Of a DNA stretch of 64,000 bases, positions 49,832 to 59,410 are shown in pieces. Where the stretch lies: the NCBI RefSeq assembly GCF_000021545.1, contig NC_012438.1, positions 558,001 through 622,000 of the forward strand. Direction: 5' to 3'. Positions within the stretch are counted from its first letter, which is position 1. Each line of letters begins with the position of its first letter. The translations under genes were made by a program, and so were the position numbers. The DNA is from Sulfurihydrogenibium azorense Az-Fu1. Its GTDB lineage: Bacteria > Aquificota > Aquificia > Aquificales > Hydrogenothermaceae. The notes below the pieces were generated by a model. The model ran no database searches. It saw nothing but the letters and a program-made list of their open reading frames with translations, and was not told the origin of the DNA.

Positions 49832-52255
49832 ATGAAAAAGTTAGTTATGTGGCTTAACGAAGTAGGTATGGAAGATATAGAACTTGTTGGTGGTAAGAAT
49901 GCTTCTTTAGGTGAGATGATCAAAGGTCTTTCTTCCATCGGAATCAAAGTTCCTATGGGTTTTGTTGTTACGTCGGCGGCTTACTGGTATTTTGTTGATT
50001 ACAACAACCTTAGAGACAAAATTAAAGAAATTTTAACAGGCTTAGACCCAAATAATATTGAAGACTTATCTAAAAGAGGTCTCACAATAAGAGAGCTTAT
50101 AAAAGGTGGAACATTTCCTGAAGATCTAAAAAATGAGATTTTAAAAGCTTATGAAGATTTAAGTAAGATGTACAACCAATTTAGAGTAGATGTTGCTGTA
50201 AGGTCTTCTGCTACAGCCGAGGACTTACCAAACGCATCTTTTGCAGGTCAGCAGGATACATACCTTAACATAAAAGGAGACGAGACTTTACTTTCTGCTA
50301 TAAAAAGCTGTTTTGCATCTTTATTTACAGATAGAGCTATCTCTTACAGAGAGGCTTTTAAGTTTGACCACTTTGCAATAGGTCTTGCAGTTGGCGTTCA
50401 AAAGATGGTTAGGTCAGACCTTGCTTCTTCTGGTGTATCTTTCTCAATAGACTCTGATAGTGGATTTAAAGATGTAGTTCTTATAAACGCATCTTACGGA
50501 CTTGGTGAGATGGTCGTTCAAGGAGCTGTTACTCCTGATGAGTTTTTAGTATTCAAACCAACTTTAAAAGAAGGTTATGAAGCTATTATAGAGAAAAAGT
50601 TAGGTAGGAAAACCCACAAGATGGTTTACGGAACAACTCCAGATGAAAGAACAAAGATAGTAGCTGTTTCAAAAGAAGAACAGATGAAATTTTCTCTTAC
50701 TGACGAAGAAGTTTTAAAACTTGCAAGATGGGTTATGGCAATTGAAGAGTATTACTCAAATAAGTATGGTAAGTGGACTCCAATGGACGTAGAATGGGCA
50801 AAGGATGGAGAATTAAACGAGCTGTTTATAGTCCAAGCAAGACCAGAAACAGTCCACTCTCAAAAAGACCATTCTAAAATAATTACTTATAAAATAACAG
50901 AACCTTACGAATCAAGGATAAATAAAAGAATAGTAGAAGGAATAGCTGTTGGAGATAAAGTAGCCTTTGGTAAAGTTAGAATACTCCACGATTTAGAAGA
51001 TGCAAAAGACTTTCAACCTGGCGAAGTATTAGTTACAGATATGACAGACCCTGACTGGGAACCTATAATGAAAAAAGCAGCTGCAATAGTGACTAACAAA
51101 GGTGGGAGAACTTGTCATGCAGCAATTGTTGCAAGAGAGTTAGGTGTTCCAGCAGTTGTAGGGACTGGTAATGCAACTGAGGTCCTAGAAAACGGTGATG
51201 AAGTAACTGTATCATGTGCTGAAGGTGAAAGAGGATATGTGTATAGAGGAAAAATTGAATATGAGGTAGAAGAGTTTGATTTAAGAAATCTCCCAAAAAC
51301 AAAAACTCCTATTATGATGAATGTTGCATCTCCAGAAGGAGCTTTTGACCTTACCTTTTTACCTAATGCTGGTGTTGGACTTGCAAGGGAAGAGTTTATA
51401 ATAAATAACTATATATCCATACACCCACTTGCACTTATTAAATTTGATGAAATAAAACAAAAAGACCCTCAGTTGGCAGAAAAGATAGAAGATTTAACAT
51501 TTGGATATGAAAACAAAGAAGAGTATTACGTTAAAAAACTATCCTACGGTATAGCAAAGATAGCAGCTGCCTTCTATCCAAAACCTGTAATAGTAAGATT
51601 CTCTGACTTTAAATCAAACGAGTATGCAAACCTACTGGGAGGAAAATACTTTGAACCAGAAGAAGAAAACCCAATGATAGGTTTCAGAGGAGCTTCAAGA
51701 TACTACTCAGACTTCTTCAAACCTGCATTTGGTTTAGAGTGTAAAGCTATACTAAGAGTAAGAAATAAAATGGGACTTAAAAACGTTATAGTTATGGTTC
51801 CATTCTGTAGAACCCCTGAAGAAGCAAAGAAAGTTTTAGAAGTAATGGAAGAGTATGGTCTTAAAAAAGGAGAAAATGGATTACAAGTTTACGTAATGTG
51901 TGAACTTCCATCTAACGTTATACTTGCAGACCAATTTGCAGAGTACTTTGATGGATTTTCTATAGGATCAAATGACTTAACCCAGTTAACTCTTGGATTA
52001 GATAGAGATTCATCGCTGGTTGCTCACTTATACGATGAGAGAAACGAAGCTGTCAAAAGGATGATAGCACAGGTTATAAAAGTGGCAAAAGAAAAAGGTA
52101 AAAAGATAGGAATATGTGGACAAGGACCATCTGACTATCCAGAGTTTGCACAATTTTTAGTAGAGCAAGGAATAGACACTATCTCTATAAACCCTGACTC
52201 AATAGTAAAAACAACAATTGCAATATATGAAATAGAACAAAAGTTAGGAAAATAA
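49832..52255 (+). CDS. ppsA: phosphoenolpyruvate synthase
   Basis: PpsA converts pyruvate and ATP to PEP, AMP and phosphate, leading the pyruvate made by the rTCA cycle into gluconeogenesis and carboxylation. The 807-residue protein has the ATP-binding N-domain (VGGKNASLGEMIKGL; AVRSSATAEDLPNASFAGQQ DTYLN), the phosphohistidine site TNKGGRTCHAAIVARELGVP AVVG, and the PEP/pyruvate barrel ending with FSIGSNDLTQLTLGLDRDSS and ICGQGPSDYPEFA. ATG 49832 follows AGGAGG; TTG 49826 is too near it. It overlaps nothing and follows glyS by 2 bases. Confidence 0.95.
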   Translation: MKKLVMWLNEVGMEDIELVGGKNASLGEMIKGLSSIGIKVPMGFVVTSAAYWYFVDYNNLRDKIKEILTGLDPNNIEDLSKRGLTIRELIKGGTFPEDLKNEILKAYEDLSKMYNQFRVDVAVRSSATAEDLPNASFAGQQDTYLNIKGDETLLSAIKSCFASLFTDRAISYREAFKFDHFAIGLAVGVQKMVRSDLASSGVSFSIDSDSGFKDVVLINASYGLGEMVVQGAVTPDEFLVFKPTLKEGYEAIIEKKLGRKTHKMVYGTTPDERTKIVAVSKEEQMKFSLTDEEVLKLARWVMAIEEYYSNKYGKWTPMDVEWAKDGELNELFIVQARPETVHSQKDHSKIITYKITEPYESRINKRIVEGIAVGDKVAFGKVRILHDLEDAKDFQPGEVLVTDMTDPDWEPIMKKAAAIVTNKGGRTCHAAIVARELGVPAVVGTGNATEVLENGDEVTVSCAEGERGYVYRGKIEYEVEEFDLRNLPKTKTPIMMNVASPEGAFDLTFLPNAGVGLAREEFIINNYISIHPLALIKFDEIKQKDPQLAEKIEDLTFGYENKEEYYVKKLSYGIAKIAAAFYPKPVIVRFSDFKSNEYANLLGGKYFEPEEENPMIGFRGASRYYSDFFKPAFGLECKAILRVRNKMGLKNVIVMVPFCRTPEEAKKVLEVMEEYGLKKGENGLQVYVMCELPSNVILADQFAEYFDGFSIGSNDLTQLTLGLDRDSSLVAHLYDERNEAVKRMIAQVIKVAKEKGKKIGICGQGPSDYPEFAQFLVEQGIDTISINPDSIVKTTIAIYEIEQKLGK

Positions 52256-52273
52256 ATCTAGCAAATTTTCAAC

Positions 52274-52295
52274 GGGGAGTTAAGTCTCCCCTTCT
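52274..52295 (+). terminator. hairpin terminator after ppsA
   Basis: GGGGAG (52274-52279), the loop TTAAGT and CTCCCC (52286-52291) are followed by TTCTTCTT. The stem is 6 base pairs and the tract is T-rich rather than all T, so it is probably a moderate intrinsic terminator. Confidence 0.7.
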
Positions 52296-52310
52296 TCTTA
52301 CAAAATATGT

Positions 52311-52340
52311 AAACTTTAATAGATTGTAAAATTAAAGTTT
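52311..52340 (+). promoter_or_regulatory. perfect 10-base inverted repeat upstream of the pil operon
   Basis: AAACTTTAAT (52311-52320) and ATTAAAGTTT (52331-52340) are exact reverse complements separated by AGATTGTAAA. The centre-to-centre spacing of 20 bases is two helical turns, which suits a dimeric or tetrameric DNA-binding protein. It lies about 60-90 bases before pilM. AT-rich hairpin formation in RNA would be weak, so a protein site is more likely. Confidence 0.4.
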
Positions 52341-52399
52341 CTATACTTTATGTCGAAATAATATTAACAGTGAATTAATGATTAAGAGGAAGTTAAGGT

Positions 52400-53368
52400 A
52401 TGATAACTTTGCCTAAAATTAAACTTAGTATGCCTACTTTAAAATTACCAGCTTTTAATTTGAAAAAATCTAGTAAACTTTACAGTGGTATAGAAGTTGA
52501 TACCGATTATATAAGAGTAGGGATCTTAAAAAAAGAAAATGAGATTATAGAAATCCCTATAATGCCTTTTGAGTTTGAAGTAACCGGAGACAATAGCCAA
52601 GATGGTAGAATCTTAAAAGATGAGTTAGAAAGAAGAGGTTTGAAGATAAAATCCGCATCTTTTAGCATACCTATGTCTTCTGTTTTGTATAAAACTTTAC
52701 ACCTTCCCAGAGTGAACGAGAAAGAGTTGGTAGATGCTATAGAATGGAATATAAAAGAAGACATAGAAAATTTTAGAGCAGAAACTCATTATGATTGGGA
52801 TATTATTTCATCAGATAATGAATTTCTAAATATTTTAGTAGTTATTACTAAAAAGGAAGCTGTAGAAAGAATTATCGAAATTTCACAAGTTTCTGGTGTT
52901 GATGTAGATGTTATTGATACTGTAGGTACTTCTTTATTAAATTTAGCATTGTTGCAAAAACAGAAGATTGAAAAGAATAGAGAAGAAAAAAATATATGTG
53001 TTATCCATCTTGATAAAAATGACTCATTTATGATCTTTTCTAATGAAAATGTTGTTCTCCAGCCTTTAGACTTTAATCCTAAAGTATATGAAAACTTCAG
53101 TCCAGATGAAAAGGAGCAAGAGGTTATAAGACTAATAAACGAGATTAATTACTTTTTCTTAACAATTAACGAACCAAGAATAATATACACATCCGGATAC
53201 TTTGCAAAGTACCCCGAAATAAAGGCGTACATGCAACTTAAATTTTCTACAAGATTTGTATTAGAAGATTTAGACCCGGTTTTAGCTTTAGGTATCAATT
53301 ATCAAGGCTCATTCCCCTTAGGGATTTACAATAACGTATTAAGTTTAGCTTATAGAGGTATGCCATGA
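52400..53368 (+). CDS. pilM: type IV pilus assembly protein PilM
   Basis: The 322-residue actin-like cytoplasmic ATPase fold of type IV pilus assembly. The N-terminal SGIEVDTDYIRVGILKKENE is the phosphate-1-like element. ASFSIPMSSVLYKTLHLPRV NEKELVDAIEWNIKEDIENF is the PilM shuttle region, and PVLALGINYQGSFPLGIYNN is near the end. PilM binds the N-terminus of PilN. Its ATG follows GGAAG. The stop overlaps the pilN start by 4 bases. It begins the pilM-N-O-P-Q order. Confidence 0.87.
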   Translation: MITLPKIKLSMPTLKLPAFNLKKSSKLYSGIEVDTDYIRVGILKKENEIIEIPIMPFEFEVTGDNSQDGRILKDELERRGLKIKSASFSIPMSSVLYKTLHLPRVNEKELVDAIEWNIKEDIENFRAETHYDWDIISSDNEFLNILVVITKKEAVERIIEISQVSGVDVDVIDTVGTSLLNLALLQKQKIEKNREEKNICVIHLDKNDSFMIFSNENVVLQPLDFNPKVYENFSPDEKEQEVIRLINEINYFFLTINEPRIIYTSGYFAKYPEIKAYMQLKFSTRFVLEDLDPVLALGINYQGSFPLGIYNNVLSLAYRGMP

Positions 53369-53967
53369 TAAAAATTGATTTAAACCCGAAAAAAAAGAAG
53401 AAAGTAACTTCTTTTAAAAAGATATCAGTACCTACTCTGAAACTACCAGAGATTGGAAAAGATAGTTTTTTAATTATAACTATTGCGGGGATGTTTTTTA
53501 TATTAGCAGAATTTGCATATTTATTTTATTTAAATAGTAGAATATCTCTTTTAAAAGAAAAAAAAATAAAAATAGAATTAGAAATTAGTAAATTAAAGAA
53601 ATATGAAGAAAAATTAAAAGAATTAGAAAAAACTATTTCTTTGTTAGAACAGCAAAAAGAAAAACTTCTATTGAAAGTAAAAACCTTCGAATATTTATCT
53701 CAATATAAAAAACCTTTAACTCCTAAATTAGATTTAATAGTTAAGAATTTACCAGATGGAGTTTGGTTAGACAATTTAGAGTTGAGTTTTGTAGAAGCAA
53801 AAGTAAATGGTTATAGTCTAAATCCAGAAAATATAGCTACTTATTATAAAAATCTAAAAATCTTTTATGATACTATTACTTTTAATGGAACTGAAAAAAA
53901 AGTATCCTCTATGAATAATTTTTATTATAGCTTTGAATTTAACTTAAAAGGCTTTAAACAAAAATAA
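53365..53967 (+). CDS. pilN: type IV pilus assembly protein PilN
   Basis: The 200-residue inner-membrane protein has a short cytoplasmic N-terminus (MIKIDLNPKKKKKV; the IDLNP motif binds PilM), one membrane helix (FLIITIAGMFFILAEFAYLF YL), a coiled coil of about 50 residues rich in Lys and Glu, and a periplasmic ferredoxin-like domain (YLSQYKKPLTPKLDLIVKNL PDGVWLDNLELSF). This is the standard PilN form. It follows pilM with a 4-base overlap and precedes pilO. Confidence 0.88.
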   Translation: MIKIDLNPKKKKKVTSFKKISVPTLKLPEIGKDSFLIITIAGMFFILAEFAYLFYLNSRISLLKEKKIKIELEISKLKKYEEKLKELEKTISLLEQQKEKLLLKVKTFEYLSQYKKPLTPKLDLIVKNLPDGVWLDNLELSFVEAKVNGYSLNPENIATYYKNLKIFYDTITFNGTEKKVSSMNNFYYSFEFNLKGFKQK

Positions 53968-53978
53968 GGAGCATACGT

Positions 53979-54671
53979 ATGGATATAAAACAACAATGGG
54001 AAATGACTCCAAAATGGCAAAAAATATTCTTGATATTAGTAATATTTGGAGCTATAGCGTATTTAATTTTTATATCCTTCATATCTCAAAAATTAGAAGA
54101 ATACTCGAACTTGCAGCAAGAAGTAGAAACTTTAGAAAGTAATCTTAATACTCTAAAAGCTATTGCTAATCCACAAAAAGAAAAAGTTCTCAAATTAAAG
54201 ATAAAGAATATAAAAAATGAAATAGATGAAAATAATGGGAAATTAGAGGTTTTATCAAAAATAATACCTTCTGACCCTAAAATAGAAGAAATCCTAAAAA
54301 TAATTACAAACTACGCGTTATCATCTGGTTTGATAATTAATGGATTTAAAGTAGAAAAAGAAGAAGATGTTTATTTATTTTATGATAAAGAAAGTGATAC
54401 TTTAAAGACAATACCAAAAAATCAAGAAAAAGAAAAAAATAAGGAGTCTACTAATCAAATTCCGAAAGAAGCTTTAAATGTAAAAAAAATCTATCTTTCA
54501 TCAAGTTTTAGTGGAGGAATAGATCAACTTAAAAACCTTTTAAATTATTTATCAAAATCTGAAAGACTTATCATAGTTGAATCATTATCTATTAAAAAAG
54601 AGAGTTCCAAATTGTTAAATTTTAATTTAAGCTATGTTATTTACTATATGCCTGAGGAGGTAAATCAATGA
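53979..54671 (+). CDS. pilO: type IV pilus assembly protein PilO
   Basis: The 230-residue partner of PilN, with a membrane helix (WQKIFLILVIFGAIAYLIFI SFI), a coiled coil, and a periplasmic ferredoxin-like domain starting near SKIIPSDPKIEEILKIITNY ALSSGLIINGFKVEKEED. An Asn/Lys/Glu-rich linker of about 30 residues interrupts the domain. The gene is between pilN and the short PilP-like gene, whose start overlaps its end by 4 bases. Similar layouts are seen in pilO of other bacteria. Confidence 0.85.
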   Translation: MDIKQQWEMTPKWQKIFLILVIFGAIAYLIFISFISQKLEEYSNLQQEVETLESNLNTLKAIANPQKEKVLKLKIKNIKNEIDENNGKLEVLSKIIPSDPKIEEILKIITNYALSSGLIINGFKVEKEEDVYLFYDKESDTLKTIPKNQEKEKNKESTNQIPKEALNVKKIYLSSSFSGGIDQLKNLLNYLSKSERLIIVESLSIKKESSKLLNFNLSYVIYYMPEEVNQ

Positions 54672-54907
54672 AATTAAAGTTTATTCTGTCTATAACGGCT
54701 TTTTCCTTTTTAATTGCAAAAGCTGAAAATCTGAATTTGCCACCAATTCAAGATGTAACTCCTTTTGTTGGTTTGGAAAATGCTGTTGGTTATATTCAAA
54801 AAGAGAATGGAGAAAAATTTATTGTAGTAGAGACTCCAGAAGGAACAAAGTTAATTAAAGTAAAAGCAAATCCGAAAAAGTTAATAGAAAAATCAGAAAT
54901 AAAGTAA
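54668..54907 (+). CDS. short PilP-like periplasmic protein
   Basis: A 79-residue exported protein with the signal MKLKFILSITAFSFLIAKA and a mature part of about 60 residues. It lies where pilP is expected, between pilO and pilQ. PilP is normally about 170 residues and a lipoprotein; here there is no lipobox Cys, and only a piece resembling the beta domain (AVGYIQKENGEKFIVVETPE GTKLIKV) remains. It may be a minimal PilP or an unrelated replacement. The PilP assignment is by position. Confidence 0.65.
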   Translation: MKLKFILSITAFSFLIAKAENLNLPPIQDVTPFVGLENAVGYIQKENGEKFIVVETPEGTKLIKVKANPKKLIEKSEIK

Positions 54908-54920
54908 AATGGAGAGAGTC

Positions 54921-56735
54921 ATGAAGAAAGTGAAAAATTCTTTATTAGCATTAGTAATAGGTTCAGTAACACCATTGTCTTTATCTTTTGCAGAAAAAGT
55001 CTCTATAGAACTTAACAATGCTAAGTTATCAACCGTTGTAGATGCTATTTCACAAGTTTCTAGTATAAATATAATTTGGGATAAAGATGCTATAGCACAA
55101 AAAGATAAGTTAGTGTACGTATCTATAAAAAAACCTTACGATGCAGAAAAACTTTTAAATTTAATTTTAGTAGAAAATGGACTTATTGCAGTTAGAGAAG
55201 GAGATGTTTATAAAATTAGGTTATCTGATGAATATTTTGTATCTATTCCTCCAGAAGTTATAAAAACATTAGGAAAAGATATTTTTGATGAGATTGTTTT
55301 AACGATAAAAAAGAACGCTTCTTCATCTGCTTTAATAGAGGCAGATAGAAATACTTACACAGTTTATTTAAAAGATAAAAAAGATAACGTTTATAAAATA
55401 AAGAATATAGTTTCAGCGTATTTAGATACTTTGAAAAAACAAACTGAAGAAATTGCAAAATTACAAAAAGAGCAAGGTCAATTTGTAAAAAAAGAGTTTA
55501 ATATATCTTATGAAAATTACAAATTAATTGAAGATAAAATTATTGAAAATATTGGTCCTTTTGGTAGATATAATTATGACAAGGAAAAAGGGATCTTAAC
55601 TATTTTAGATACAAAGGATAACATTCTTAATATCACGAGAGTCATTGGGAAGGCAACAAAAGAAAAAATTGAGACAAAATGTTTTTATGCTAGAGGGCTT
55701 GAGCCTGGAGAAATTATTATGAATATTAAAGAAAATTATTTATCAGAAAATGGAACTGTAATATTTAAATCTAAAGAAGCTTTGGAAATTGGGGGAACAG
55801 AAACAAGACAATTATCTACAACAGGCGGGACTCAGACAGGTATAGCAGGTTTAACTAAATCAACTTCTCAACCAGCAACAATAATAACATCATTACCTAA
55901 GATATGTATTACCGATAAACCAGATATTATAGAGAAGATAAAATATAGATTCTCTGACTATCTTTTAGATAGACCATATCAAATATCTATTGAAGCAAGA
56001 ATTGTTCAAATAAGTAGTAAAAATGTAAAAGATTTAGGTATTCAATGGGGTGGATTAGCATCTAATATTGATAATAATAATACTAAAATAATAGCTGGGA
56101 CTAACTCTACAAGTTATTTAGCTAACTATAGACCTGGTAGTGCTTATGCAGTTGATTTTCCAGCAGTGCAATCAAAAATTCCTGGTGGTTTTTCATTAGG
56201 CTTTATTTTGGGAGGAACTCAAAACTTTTTGGATATTAGACTTTCAGCTTTACAAAGTATTGGAAAATCTAAAATTTTATCAAAACCATCAGTTATAACA
56301 ATAGATGGGGAAACAGCAGAAATTTCACAAGGTTATGAAATACCTTATACAACAGCTGTAGCTGCGGGTGGTGGAACTGTTTCATCAGTGTCATTTAAAA
56401 AAGCAGTCTTAAAATTAAATGTAACTCCAAGAACTACAGCGGATGGAAACATTATTATGGATTTAATTATAACTCAGGATATACCAGATTTTAAAAACCT
56501 ATTACTTGGTAATCCACCTATACAAACAAAGACTGTAACTAGTAAAGTTGTTGCAAAAGATGGTTCAGTTGTAGTGATAGGTGGTATTTTAGAAAAAACA
56601 GAAGATACTCAAACATCTGGTGTGCCTGGATTAATGAATATCCCAATTCTTGGAAATCTATTTAAAGAAAACTTTAAACAAGATACTTCAACAGAGTTAC
56701 TTATTTTCCTATCTCCAAAAATCGTATACGAATAA
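54921..56735 (+). CDS. pilQ: type IV pilus secretin PilQ
   Basis: The outer-membrane secretin channel through which the pilus passes. From ATG 54921, behind GGAGAG, the product has 604 residues. It has a signal peptide, an STN-like domain (SIELNNAKLSTVVDAISQVS SINIIWD), N-domains with a Lys/Glu-rich helix, and the C-terminal secretin domain (YQISIEARIVQISSKNVKDL GIQWG; SKPSVITIDGETAEISQGYE IPYT; VVAKDGSVVVIGGILEKTED and the closing FKEN...TELLIFLSP). ATG 54909 has no ribosome site. It ends the pil run and converges on the thioredoxin-fold gene. Confidence 0.92.
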   Translation: MKKVKNSLLALVIGSVTPLSLSFAEKVSIELNNAKLSTVVDAISQVSSINIIWDKDAIAQKDKLVYVSIKKPYDAEKLLNLILVENGLIAVREGDVYKIRLSDEYFVSIPPEVIKTLGKDIFDEIVLTIKKNASSSALIEADRNTYTVYLKDKKDNVYKIKNIVSAYLDTLKKQTEEIAKLQKEQGQFVKKEFNISYENYKLIEDKIIENIGPFGRYNYDKEKGILTILDTKDNILNITRVIGKATKEKIETKCFYARGLEPGEIIMNIKENYLSENGTVIFKSKEALEIGGTETRQLSTTGGTQTGIAGLTKSTSQPATIITSLPKICITDKPDIIEKIKYRFSDYLLDRPYQISIEARIVQISSKNVKDLGIQWGGLASNIDNNNTKIIAGTNSTSYLANYRPGSAYAVDFPAVQSKIPGGFSLGFILGGTQNFLDIRLSALQSIGKSKILSKPSVITIDGETAEISQGYEIPYTTAVAAGGGTVSSVSFKKAVLKLNVTPRTTADGNIIMDLIITQDIPDFKNLLLGNPPIQTKTVTSKVVAKDGSVVVIGGILEKTEDTQTSGVPGLMNIPILGNLFKENFKQDTSTELLIFLSPKIVYE

Positions 56736-56737
56736 AA

Positions 56738-57289
56738 TCATTCTCTCCACTTTATGGAACAGCCCATAGAAGGATATTGAACTGGGTCTATGGGTTTTCC
56801 TTCTGCTAAGTTTGTTATGGCTTCTTTTAACTCCTCTCTTGTTACTTTTGTTTCATCTTGCCAGTTATCGTCTATTCTTCCATGGTATACAAGTTTATGT
56901 TGTTTATCAAATAGGTATATATCAGGAGTACATTGAGCTTTGAATAATTTTGCAACTTCTTGAGTTTCATCTACAAGGTAGGGAAAAGGTATTCCCCATT
57001 CTTTAATCTTTTCTATCATCTTTTCTGGAGCATCGTCAGGATAGTTTGGATGGATGTTTGGATTTATTGCAACAGTATTTATTCCAAGTTGTTTAGCGTA
57101 TTGAGATAGTCTTATGAGTCTTGGCCATACTGCAATAGCGTATGGGCAGTGATTACAGGTAAACACTACTAACAGTCCTTTCTCTCCGTAAAGCTCATCA
57201 CTTTTGTATAAATTTCCAAAAGGGTCTTTCAGCTCAAAATCCGGCATTTTACTTCCAAGAGGAATATCTATAGAGTATGTTAAAGCCAT
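56738..57289 (-). CDS. thioredoxin-fold AhpC/TSA-family protein
   Basis: The 183-residue cytoplasmic protein matches AhpC/TSA-domain proteins of the redoxin group. [40 protein letters not shown] has the CNHCPY pair (C-x-x-C) at about residues 46-49, and [22 protein letters not shown] holds a third Cys and the cis-Pro. It probably acts as a thiol reductase or peroxidase on an unknown partner. It follows rnr by 3 bases on the - strand. Confidence 0.85.
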   Translation of the reverse strand: MALTYSIDIPLGSKMPDFELKDPFGNLYKSDELYGEKGLLVVFTCNHCPYAIAVWPRLIRLSQYAKQLGINTVAINPNIHPNYPDDAPEKMIEKIKEWGIPFPYLVDETQEVAKLFKAQCTPDIYLFDKQHKLVYHGRIDDNWQDETKVTREELKEAITNLAEGKPIDPVQYPSMGCSIKWRE

Positions 57290-57292
57290 CTT

Positions 57293-59398
57293 TTATTCCT
57301 CCTTACTGACAAATTTTAAGTCTATTTTTTTACTATCTTCATCTACTTTTACTATTTTAACTTTTACTTTATCTCCAAGTCTAAATCTCATTTTTTCTCC
57401 AATCATTTGGTGATTTTTTTCATCGTATTTCATCTTTTCTGGTAGGTCAGATATAGGTATAAGGCCTTCTATTATGTATCTTTCTATCTCTACAAACAAA
57501 CCAAAAGGCATTACACCAGTTATTATTCCTTCAAATTTTTCTCCAATTTTTTCTTTTAGTATTCTAAGTTTTAGTATATCAAGGGCATCTCTCTCTGCAT
57601 CATCTGCAACTCTTTCGGCTTGTGAACATTGCTGTGCTATAATCTCTAGTTTTTTAGGTAATTCTTCTAAATCTTTTTTTGTAAATTTTTTCTTGATAGC
57701 TTTTTTAAGCAGTCTATGAACCCAAACGTCTGCATACCTTCTTATTGGAGAGGTAAAGTGAGTATAACACTCCGAAGCAAGTCCAAAGTGTCCGATATTA
57801 TAAGGGGAGTATTTTGCTTGTTTCATCGTTCTTAAAGCTAAAAATCTCACTAAAGACTCTTCTGGAGTACCGACTGCCATCTCTATAAGCTTTTGTATAA
57901 ATTTTGGCTCTACTTCTCCTTTTGGATATTCTACTTTATAACCTAATCCTGCCATTATATCTACAAAAGCGTTTACTTTTTCAATCTTTGGCTTTTCATG
58001 GACTCTGTAGATGAATGGAAGGTTGAGTTTTTCCATATGTCTTGCTACTGTTTCGTTTGCTATAATCATAAACTCTTCTATTATTCTATGAGCTAAATGT
58101 CTTTCGTAAGGGACTACGTCGTATGGGTCTCCCTTTTCGTCAAATAGTATTTGAGATTCAGGCATATCAAAATCTATACTTCCTCTTTCTTCTTTTGCTT
58201 TCATGAGTATTTTAGCAAGTTCTTCCATATGTTTTAGCGGTTCTACTAAATCTGGAAAAGCTTTTACATGTTCTGGCTCTCCAAGTATTATTGCTAGTGC
58301 TTGGTCATAAGTTAACTTTGCTTTACTTTCTATAACGCTTTCATAGATTTTATAATCTATAACTTCTCCTTTTTTGTTTATTAACATTTCACAGGTAAAT
58401 GCGTATTTTCTCTCAAAAGGTCTAAGACTACAAAGGTTAGATGCAAGCCTTTCAGGTAGCATGTGTAATGCTCTTTCTGGAAGGTAGTAAGTATTTCCTC
58501 TTTGGAATGCTTCCCTATCTATTGCAGAACCTTCTTTTACATAGTAAGAAACGTCTGCTATGTGAACGTAGAGTCTGTAGTTTTCTCCCTCTTTTTCTAT
58601 CGCTACTGCATCGTCATGGTCTCTTGCACTTTCAGGGTCTATTGTGAAACATATCTGTTTTGTTAAATCTTTTCTATTTTTTGTTATTTTGACAGTTGAA
58701 GGTAAGCTTTCAGCTTCTTTTATTGCTTCTTCACTGTGGGTTAAAGGTAAATCGTATTTTCTCGCTACTATCTCTGCAACTGTCTGGGTATTTTTAACAT
58801 TTCCAAGGTCTTTAATTATTCTTCCTTTCGCTTCTACTTTTCTGGCAGGATACTGGGTTATCTCAACAACTACGTAGTTATCCAGTGGATACTTTTTAGC
58901 TTCTTTTTTATTTATATAGATTTTATGTGGTATTACAAAATCTAAAAGGTGAACAAAGTATCTATTTTTTTCTTTTTTAAGTTTACCGACAGCTGTTTTG
59001 ACTCTTCTTTCTAAGACCTTTACTATTTTAGCTTCTTTTTTTCCTTTATATATCTTTTCTTCTGCTAAAACTATGTCTCCGTCAAAAAGATAATCCATTT
59101 CAATAGGAGGAATAAATAGGTCTGGCTCTCCGTCTTCTCTTATTAAAAATCCAAATCCACTTTCGTGAGCTTCTACTTTACCTTTTATTAAATTTTTCTC
59201 TTCTTGTAGCTGAGGTTTTAGTTTGTAGAGACCTTTTGAGTAAACTACAGTTTTGTTTTTCTGTAGTTTTTTTAGTATCTTTTTCAGTTGCTTTTCTTCT
59301 TTTTTTTCTAAATTAAAACTTTTAGATATTTGTTTGAAAAATAAACCTTTTTTATTTCTTTTTAATAATTCTAAAACCTTTTCTTGTGTTAATTCCAA
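57293..59398 (-). CDS. rnr: ribonuclease R
   Basis: A 701-residue 3'-5' exoribonuclease of the RNB family that degrades structured RNA. Domains in order are an N-terminal helix-turn-helix, two cold-shock OB domains, the RNB core with CFTIDPESARDHDDAVAIEK, whose Asp residues bind Mg, and IADVSYYVKEGSAIDREAFQ RGNTYYLPERALHMLP, and a C-terminal S1 domain (FEGIITGVMPFGLFVEIERY IIEGLIPISDLP). It starts at TTG 59398 behind GAGGGGG. There is no Lys-rich tail, unlike E. coli RNase R. Confidence 0.94.
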   Translation of the reverse strand: MELTQEKVLELLKRNKKGLFFKQISKSFNLEKKEEKQLKKILKKLQKNKTVVYSKGLYKLKPQLQEEKNLIKGKVEAHESGFGFLIREDGEPDLFIPPIEMDYLFDGDIVLAEEKIYKGKKEAKIVKVLERRVKTAVGKLKKEKNRYFVHLLDFVIPHKIYINKKEAKKYPLDNYVVVEITQYPARKVEAKGRIIKDLGNVKNTQTVAEIVARKYDLPLTHSEEAIKEAESLPSTVKITKNRKDLTKQICFTIDPESARDHDDAVAIEKEGENYRLYVHIADVSYYVKEGSAIDREAFQRGNTYYLPERALHMLPERLASNLCSLRPFERKYAFTCEMLINKKGEVIDYKIYESVIESKAKLTYDQALAIILGEPEHVKAFPDLVEPLKHMEELAKILMKAKEERGSIDFDMPESQILFDEKGDPYDVVPYERHLAHRIIEEFMIIANETVARHMEKLNLPFIYRVHEKPKIEKVNAFVDIMAGLGYKVEYPKGEVEPKFIQKLIEMAVGTPEESLVRFLALRTMKQAKYSPYNIGHFGLASECYTHFTSPIRRYADVWVHRLLKKAIKKKFTKKDLEELPKKLEIIAQQCSQAERVADDAERDALDILKLRILKEKIGEKFEGIITGVMPFGLFVEIERYIIEGLIPISDLPEKMKYDEKNHQMIGEKMRFRLGDKVKVKIVKVDEDSKKIDLKFVSKEE

Positions 59399-59410
59399 TA
59401 CTTCCCCCTC

